Below, piece by piece: positions 57,253-64,000 of a stretch of 64,000 nt of DNA (position 1 is the stretch's first letter; each line of letters starts with the position of its first letter). The notes beneath the pieces are model-generated. The model had not been told where the DNA came from, made no database searches, and saw only the letters and a program-made list of their open reading frames with translations. Both the position numbers and the translations under genes were made by a program. The stretch is from Ulota crispa (Eukaryota; Streptophyta; Bryopsida; Orthotrichales; Orthotrichaceae), in assembly GCA_963920765.1 (NCBI GenBank), contig OY987243.1:36517060-36581059 (forward strand), written 5' to 3'.

Positions 57253-57535
57253 TGTTGAAAGGTTAGAACAGAGCATTAGGAGTTTGCTCTAGGCCAAAGA
57301 AGATATGCTAGGTGGGGTACTTAGCATTAGAGAAAGAGCACGTGGTAGGAGGCACTTCATAGGGAGGATCAGCCCATGAGAGTGGTTATCCCATATGGTT
57401 TGGTGAAGGGAGAGTGGTTGGGAAAGTATATAGATGAGAGGGTTTGGGAACCCTCTCATCTCTTCCATTTGTATCTTATACATTTGAGTATACCATGTGT
57501 GCCTTTGCTCTTCTATCTTCCTTATGTTTTCAATA
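57253..57535 (+). repeat. LTR of copia family, + orientation (5' LTR)
   Basis: A complete 283-bp LTR (TGTTGAAAGG to TTTTCAATA) followed by the primer-binding site and leader of the element at 58562. Its U3 end lies in another LTR. Confidence 0.95.
57427..57460 (+). promoter_or_regulatory. LTR core promoter: TATATA box and adjoining hairpin
   Basis: TATATA (57427-57432) is directly followed by GATGAGAGGGTT, a TGGG loop and AACCCTCTCATC, a perfect 12-bp stem (57433-57460). The same layout is present in most LTR copies here. The stem persists in the intact element although loop bases differ. It probably lies close to the RNA start in R. Confidence 0.6.
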
Positions 57536-57549
57536 GGTTATGGGTCCAC
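57536..57549 (+). promoter_or_regulatory. Primer-binding site (half tRNA-iMet type), one mismatch
   Basis: GGTTATGGGTCCAC after the LTR, with one C-to-T change relative to the intact copies. Confidence 0.65.
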
Positions 57550-58561
57550 TTCTATGAGTGTGGAGGTACATTGTGGTGAGTGGAGATCACATTTGAGCTA
57601 CATCAGCCCTTAGAATTCGACTTTGTGCTCTTGGAGGACTTCTTTAGCTACTCTTTAGTGTTAGCAGTGTTTTTGTAGTGACATTGTTTCTCATTTGAGC
57701 TACTTCAGCCCTTATCTTATCTTGTGGAGCATTTGGAGGACTTTTTGTGCTTGTTTCTTGGTTTGGGGTGCATTTGTGGTTAGAGAGAACGTTTGAGGAG
57801 CTTCACCTCTCTTTGCATGCCTTTTGGAGTCTTTGGAGATCTTGTTTTGCCTCTTGGAGAGTGGCTGATCCTCATTTAGCTTGGTGGAACACCAAATTCG
57901 AGTTTGTGGAGGTGTGCACCTTGTTGGAGCTTGTTGAAGGATCTGATCTATCATATTGGAGGAGTTGAACCACTTTGGAGCTCATTTGGAGGTCTATTTG
58001 GTGTTGCACAAGCTTTTAGAGGCTTGGAGTTGCTAAGGGTGGATTTGCATCACCAAAGTGCTTCTTTGAAGCACAAGGAGGTGATTTGTGAGTTTGTACT
58101 TGCTTTAGTTGGTTTCTACCCTTGCTTGAGGTTGTTTGCTCAAGTAGATGCATAGTATTTGCTCAAAGGGGGTTGAAATTGCAAAGAGTGAGTATGAGGG
58201 TGAGGTTTGAGTGATAACCTCACATTTTGGGTAGATCTTGTGCTCTTTTGAGGGTTGGGTTGTATACTTCAGCCCCTTGTGTGTGGAGAGAGCTAGGGTT
58301 TGCTTGGGAGGTGGTTGAGTTGATTACTTCAGCCCCTTTGTGTGCATAGAAAGCTAGAGATTTGCTTGAGAGGTGGTTGGGTTGCATACCTCATCCCCTT
58401 GTCTTGGAGCTAGCTAGCATTGAAAGTGGTTGAGTTGCTTACTTTATCCCTTTGAGTGTGGAGAGAGCTAGGGTTTGCTTGGGAGGTGGTTGAGTTGCAT
58501 ACTTCAGCCCCTTGCTATTTTCTTGGGACATTGAGAGTGCCTTGAGTTGCATACTCTAGCC
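57550..58561 (+). other. 5' leader of copia copy
   Basis: A roughly 1-kb leader with four to five units of the 60-bp minisatellite at about 58262-58520. Nearly identical to the leader at 42740 where they overlap. Confidence 0.85.
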
Positions 58562-61500
58562 ATGGCCACCTATGAGGGTGAGACACCCTGTGTTGTGGAC
58601 AAGTTCAATGGAGACAACTTCTCCTTGTTCAAGTTTAAGATGGAGATGATCCTTGATGAAAAGGATCTTTGGGACATTGTTGAGGGCAATGAGACGGCTC
58701 CTTCAAGTGATAGTGACCCCAAGGTCATCTCGGCCTTCAAAAAGCGTGAGAGAACCGCGTTTCGCATCTTGTGCACTCACTTGGTGGATGCACAAATTCA
58801 ACACGTCAAGTCTTGTAAAGGAGCTGCAGAAGCATGGAAGACTCTATGCGGCATCCACGAGACCAAAGGCTTGGCCAATGTGTTGTTTCTGAGGCGCAAG
58901 TTCTTCACCATCAAGATGCAAGAGACCGATGACCTCTTGCAACACATCAACAAGGTGAAGACTCTTGCTGACCAACTCGAAGCTTTTGATGTGCCCGTGA
59001 CGGAAGGAGACATTGTCATGACCATTTTGGAGAGCTTGCCACCATCTTGTGAGAACTTGATTGTGGCCATGGAGACCAAGGACATCAAGGAGCTCACCCT
59101 CACCTACGTGACGTCGCGATTGATGCATGAGGTGACAAGGAAGAAAGAGCATCAGATTGTGGCCACGGAGAACGCGGCGTTGGTTGCTCGCCACAAGAGT
59201 GGTGGAGATTCAACCAAAACTCAAGGTGAGCCCCTTCTATGCTTCCAATGTGGCAAACCAGGCCACTTTGCTTGTAATTGCTACAAACGCAAGAGTAGCA
59301 AGGGTGAGAAGGCCAACAAGGCCAAGGCGCATGAGAGTGGTGACGACTATGCATTCATGGCCTTCCATGACGGTTCATTGAGCTTGGGGGATGATTGGAT
59401 CATGGATTCGGGGGCTACCACCCACATGTCACCTCATATAGCTCATTTTGACACCTTTGAGCCCATTTCATCAAGGAAGGTGTTCATGGGTGATGATTCG
59501 GTGCTCCAAGCACTTCGAAGGGGTTCCATTTTGGTGGACACCCTTGTTGAGGGATGCACCAAGCGCATTCGGTTCAAAAATGTGTTGTATGTGCCCAAGT
59601 TGCAAAGCAACCTCCTTTCGGTGAGCAAGATAGTCAAAGGAAGGTTGAATGTGCAATTTGGAGGCCTTGAGTGCATTGTGAGGTCTCCGGATGGAGACAC
59701 TCGAGCCATGGCATCGCGTGAGGGCAACTTGTACATTTTGCGATGCAAGGTTGTGCATGGCGGAGAGAGTGCCCAAGTTGCGAATTCTACCATGGATGGG
59801 CTGATTTTGTGGCATCGACGCATGGGGCACTTAAATGTGCAGAGCTTGAAGGCTCTTTGAAGCTTGGTGAGTGGCCTTGACCTTCCCAAGTCCCATAGTG
59901 ATGACTTGCCCAATGCTTGTGAAGGTTGCATTGAGGGCAAGCAACAACGGCACTCATTTTCAAAGGATGGTGCCACACGTGCCACCAAGGTGTTGAGCAT
60001 TGTGCATTCAGATTTGTGTGGCCCCATGAAGACCACATCATTGGGTGGAGCAAGGTACTTTTTGACCTTCATTGACGACTTTTCAAGAAAGGTGTGGGTG
60101 TACTTTCTCAAGGCCAAGAGCGAGTGCTTTGAGCGATTCAATGTGTTCAAAGCCTTGATGGAGAAGGAGGCGGAGTGCTCCATCAAGGTATTGCGGTCCG
60201 ACAACGGCGAGGAGTACACTTCCAACCAATTCGAGGCCTACTTGAAAGCCCAAGGTATTGTGCACCAAACCTCAACTCCACATACTCTGTAGCAAAATAG
60301 AGTGGCCGAGAGGGCCAATCGCACCATTGTGGAGATGGCTAGGAGCATGATCTATGGCCAAAAGCTTGGGTTCGAGTATTGGGCTGAGGCCGTGAGCAAT
60401 GCGGTGTACATTCGCAATCGATGCCCTACTAGTGCGGTGCATGGCAAGACTCCACAAGAGGCGTGGAGTGGCAGGAGGCCTTCGGTAGCACACATCAAGG
60501 TGTTCAGATGTGTTGCATATGCCAAGATTCCAGATGCATCAAGAACCAAACTTGATGCAAAGGCAGTAAGGTGTTTGTTTTTGGGATATTGTGAGGGTTC
60601 CAAGGCTTATAGGTTCATTTGCTTGGAGTCCAAGAAGATCATTTGATGTTGTGATGTGACCTTCTGTGAGCATGGAGAATTGCAAAGAGAGTTGGAGTTG
60701 GGTCCAAGTGGGAGTAGTGGCGACCTTGTTGTGGACACATCTCCAACGCCCTCGAATGATGATGATGATGATGGACACAATGAGCACCACCCCCTCGAGG
60801 ATGGAGATGGTGACATTGTGGAGGATGCAAGCGCAAGCCAAGGTGATGACGGCTCCAAGCCCAAGAAGGTCACAAGGAAGAAGAATGCACAAGGCATTGT
60901 TCCAACAGCTGAAGTGGGAGGCACCCAACATGTGGAAGGCGTGCGGCGATCTACAAGGGTAAATAAGCCTTTGGGGAAGTGGTGGAAGAACCACATCTTT
61001 TCCCAACCATCTTCCAACTCGGATCATGCAAATGTGGCCCTTGTTGATGACCCCACCACACTCGAAGAGGCCTTGGAGTCTCGGGATGCAAGCAAGTGGG
61101 AGGCAGCTATGGAGGAGGAGTACCACTCTCTTCATGCCAACGGCACGTGGGAGTTGACCACCCTTCCTCCATCTTGCAAGGCCATGGGATGCAAGTGGGT
61201 GTTCAAAACCAAGAGAGATGCCACGGGAGAGATTGTGCGTCACAAGGCAAGGTTGGTGGCAAGGGGATTCTCTCAAGTGCAAAGAGTGGACTTCAACGAG
61301 ACTTTTGCTCTGGTGGCCAAGTTCACCACCATACGGTGCATTGTGGCCCTTGGAGCTTTGTTGAATTTGGAGATGCATCAAATGGATGTGAAGACGGCCT
61401 TCCTCAACGGCGACTTGGAAGAGGACATTTACATGGAGCAACCCAAGGAGTTTGTGCAACGTGGTCATGAGCACCTTGTTTGCAAGCTCACAAAGTCTTT

Positions 61501-61785
61501 GTACGGACTAAAGCAAGCATCAAGAGCTTGGTAGCAAAAGATTGATGCAAGTCTTTTGGATTTTGGCTTTGAGCGGAGTGTAGCTGACCATAGCTTGTAT
61601 TTTGCACAAGTGGGAGCCGATGTGATGCTTGTGCTTGTGTATGTTGATGATTTGATCATTCTTTCTAGCAACGTGGAGACCATGGGTGCATTGAAGGCCA
61701 AATTGGAGGCGGAATACAAGATGACGGACTTGGGAGAGTTGCAGTATTGCCTTGGAGTGGAGTTTGCAAGAGATCGAGATCCGAG
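58562..61785 (+). pseudogene. Copia gag-pol, interrupted by a second element
   Basis: Starts at ATG 58562 (GCCATGGCC). It is open for 433 codons through gag, the CCHC knuckle (CFQCGKPGHFACNC), protease (WIMDSGATTHMS) and the pre-integrase motif to a TGA near 59858. More stops occur near 60289, 60644 and 61534. Integrase residues (RSDNGEEY, VAERANRTIVE) and RT motifs (KTAFLNGDLEED, VLVYVDDLIILS) remain recognisable. The gene ends abruptly at 61785, just after CLGVEFARDRD, where a reversed LTR begins. The remaining RT end and RNase H should lie beyond the window. Confidence 0.95.
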
Positions 61786-62068
61786 TATTGAAAACATAGG
61801 GAAGATAAAAGAGCAAAGGCACACATGGTATACTCAAATGCATAAGATACAAATGGAAGAGATGAGAGGGTCACCCAACCCTCTCATCTATGTACTCTCC
61901 CAATCACTCTCCCTTCACCTAACCATATGGGATAACCACACTCATGGGCTGATCCTCTCTATGAGGTGCCTCCTACCACATGCTCTCTCTCCAATGCTAA
62001 GTACCCCACCTAGCATATCTCCTTTGGCCTAGAGCAAACTCCTAATGCTCTATTCCAACCTTTCAACA
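61786..62068 (-). repeat. Reversed LTR (3' LTR of the inserted element)
   Basis: A 283-bp LTR (TATTGAAAAC to TTTCAACA) next to the 3' end of a reversed pol. The host bases before it are CCGAG. Confidence 0.95.
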
Positions 62069-64000
62069 CTCCCACTTTGCGAATGGCCAAAGTCCCCAAT
62101 GCCCATGGCTCTTGTCAAACGCTCATGTCTATCCCGCGTCAACACCTTTGTCATCACATCTGCCAACATGTCCTCAGTTGGGCAATACTCCAATGTGATG
62201 CTTCCCTTCTCCACCTTCTCCCTCACAAAGTGGTGTTGCACCTCGATGTGCTTTGTCCTCGCATGGTGCACCGGGTTCTTCGCAAGAGCTATGGCACCTT
62301 GGTTGTCACACAAGATCAACGTGCCCTCCACGTCCTCACACCCCACATCCTCCAAGAGCTGCCTCAACCATATGGCCTCTCTCGTGCAATGGCTCGCCGC
62401 CATGTACTCTGCCTCCGTTGTGGATAAAGCCACCGTGGGTTGCTTCTTGCTACTCCATGATACCATGCCCTCTCCAAGGCTAAATGCATACCCCGTGGTG
62501 GACTTTCTGTCGTTGGCATCGCCAGCCCAATCTGCATCGCAATACCCCATCAAGCGTATGTGCCTCCCTTCCAATTGCAACTTCACATGAGAAGTGCCCT
62601 TGAGGTATCTCATAATCCTCTTCACCGCCATCCAATGACTCCATCCCGGCCTCGCCATATGTTGGCTCACCGTGCTAATGGCAAAGGCCAAATCAGCCCT
62701 TGTGGCCACCATGGCATACATCAATGATCCAACCGCTGATTTGTAAGGCACACTCACCATCCTTGAAGCATCCGCATCATACTCCTCGTTGCTAAGCTTC
62801 ACCAACTTCACCTTGGTGTCCAATGGAGTGCCAATGGGTTTGCAATCCTCCATGCCAAACCGCTTCAGCATCTCCTCCACATACTTGGTTTGGCTCATGG
62901 TGATGGTCCTCGCACCTCGATCTCGGGCAAACTCCACTCCAAGGCAATAGTGCAATTCCCCCAAGTCCGTCATCTCGTACTCCGCTTCCAACTTGGCCTT
63001 CAATGCACCCATGGTCTCCACGTTGCTAGAAAGAATGATCAAGTCATCAACATACACAAGCACAAGCATCACATCGGCTCCCACTTGTGTGAAATATAAG
63101 CTATGGTCAGCCACACTCCTCTCAAAGCCAAAATCCAAAAGACTTGCATCAATCTTTTGGTACCATGCCCTCGATGCTTGCTTCAGCCCGTACAAGGACT
63201 TCGCAAGTTTGCAAACTAAGTGCTCATGACCACGTTGCACAAACCCCTTGGGTTGCTCCATGTAGATGTCCTCCTCCAAGTCGCCGTTGAGGAAGGCCGT
63301 CTTCACATCCATTTGGTGCATTTCCAAGTCCAATGAAGCTCCAAGGGCCACAACGCACCGTATGGTGGTAAACTTGGCCACGGGAGCAAAGGTCTCGTTG
63401 AAGTCCACTCCTTGGACTTGAGAGAACCCCCTTGCCACCAACCTTGCTTTGTGGCGCACAATCTCCCCCGTGGCATCCCTCTTGGTCTTGAACACCCACT
63501 TGCATCCCACGGCCTTGCGAGATGGAGGAAGGGTGGTCAACTCCCACCTGCCGTTGGCATAGAGGGAGTGGTACTCCTCCTCCATGGCTGCCTCCCACTT
63601 GCTTGCATCCCGAGACTCCAAGGCCTCTCCAAGTGTGGTGGGGTCATGAACAACAACCACATTAGCATGATCCGAGTTCAAAGATGGTTGAGGGAAGATG
63701 TGGTTCTTCCACCACTCCCCCAACGGCTTGCTTACCCTTGTGGACCGCCGCACACCTCCCACGTGTTGGCTTCCTCCCACTTCAGCTCTTGGAGCAATGT
63801 TGTGTGCCTTCTTTTTCTTTGTGATCTTCTTGGGCTTGGAGCCGTCATCACCTTGGCTTGCACTTGCATCCTCCACAAGGTCACCATCTCCATCTACAAG
63901 GTCACCATCTCCATCTTCAAGGGACTGGTCCTGATCGTTTCCGTCATCATCATGGCCACCATGCAAAGGCGTTGGAGGTGAGTCCACAACAAGGTCACCA
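62050..64000 (-). CDS. Ty1/copia pol, 3' part of an apparently intact sister copy
   Basis: The reading frame is open from the window edge to its stop in the LTR, covering the acidic spacer, RT (VLVYVDDLIILS) and RNase H (YCDADWAGDANDRKS, CDNQGAIALAK). It aligns without gaps to 12068-14018 of the complete element and differs at only around ten amino acids by eye. The 5' half lies outside the window. It is inserted antisense into the RT region of the + strand copy at 58562 and is therefore younger than that copy. Confidence 0.93.
   Translation of the reverse strand, partial: GDLVVDSPPTPLHGGHDDDGNDQDQSLEDGDGDLVDGDGDLVEDASASQGDDGSKPKKITKKKKAHNIAPRAEVGGSQHVGGVRRSTRVSKPLGEWWKNHIFPQPSLNSDHANVVVVHDPTTLGEALESRDASKWEAAMEEEYHSLYANGRWELTTLPPSRKAVGCKWVFKTKRDATGEIVRHKARLVARGFSQVQGVDFNETFAPVAKFTTIRCVVALGASLDLEMHQMDVKTAFLNGDLEEDIYMEQPKGFVQRGHEHLVCKLAKSLYGLKQASRAWYQKIDASLLDFGFERSVADHSLYFTQVGADVMLVLVYVDDLIILSSNVETMGALKAKLEAEYEMTDLGELHYCLGVEFARDRGARTITMSQTKYVEEMLKRFGMEDCKPIGTPLDTKVKLVKLSNEEYDADASRMVSVPYKSAVGSLMYAMVATRADLAFAISTVSQHMARPGWSHWMAVKRIMRYLKGTSHVKLQLEGRHIRLMGYCDADWAGDANDRKSTTGYAFSLGEGMVSWSSKKQPTVALSTTEAEYMAASHCTREAIWLRQLLEDVGCEDVEGTLILCDNQGAIALAKNPVHHARTKHIEVQHHFVREKVEKGSITLEYCPTEDMLADVMTKVLTRDRHERLTRAMGIGDFGHSQSGSVERLE

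Overview
This window looks like nuclear DNA of a land plant. It carries three intron-containing genes with recognisable plant-type products. They sit between many copies of one Ty1/copia LTR retrotransposon family and a variety of small non-autonomous DNA transposons. The species cannot be told from the sequence. The inferred primer-binding site matches plant initiator tRNA-Met, and the pyruvate kinase is of the plant cytosolic type.

Genes. A MutY/MUTYH adenine DNA glycosylase lies on the + strand (21132-24484, eight coding exons; base-excision repair of A opposite 8-oxoguanine). A small complex I subunit, NDUFB2-like (85 aa, three coding exons, one of only 46 nt), lies on the - strand (30068-29183). 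A cytosolic pyruvate kinase lies on the + strand (52635-54512, two exons, 526 aa). A frameshifted FCP1/NIF-like HAD phosphatase relic (about 49028-49782) and an unrecognised single-exon frame of 235 codons (3821-4528) are also present. The three intact genes do unrelated housekeeping work in the nucleus and organelles, the mitochondrial inner membrane and the cytosol; I see no operon-like or pathway link.

Retrotransposon regions: 1-3188, 5152-10524, 11804-17329, 40081-47665 and 56997-64000. I count fifteen copies of a 283-bp LTR. One complete element (11804-17329, - strand) keeps an uninterrupted gag-pol frame of 1367 codons. A near-identical - strand sister starts at 61786 and runs off the window. 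Two + strand sisters (42740-47665 and 57253-61785) are decayed. The family has a primer-binding site complementary to the anticodon region of initiator tRNA-Met (half-tRNA priming as in Drosophila copia), a leader with a variable minisatellite, a TATA-hairpin in the LTR, and a pol stop codon inside the 3' LTR. Several copies are nested or joined head-to-head, and at each such junction at least one side is an exact LTR terminus.

Between these blocks, mainly 10.5-11.8 kb, 17.3-40 kb and 50-57 kb, lies AT-rich DNA. It holds a Harbinger-like MITE, two CACTA-like MITEs, two Mutator-like foldback elements with 9-bp target duplications, two 1.2-kb elements bounded by TTAA and CCC(C) termini, a TA-flanked foldback element, a long near-perfect hairpin and several tandem repeats. 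Where a stretch holds nothing recognisable, the feature list says so.
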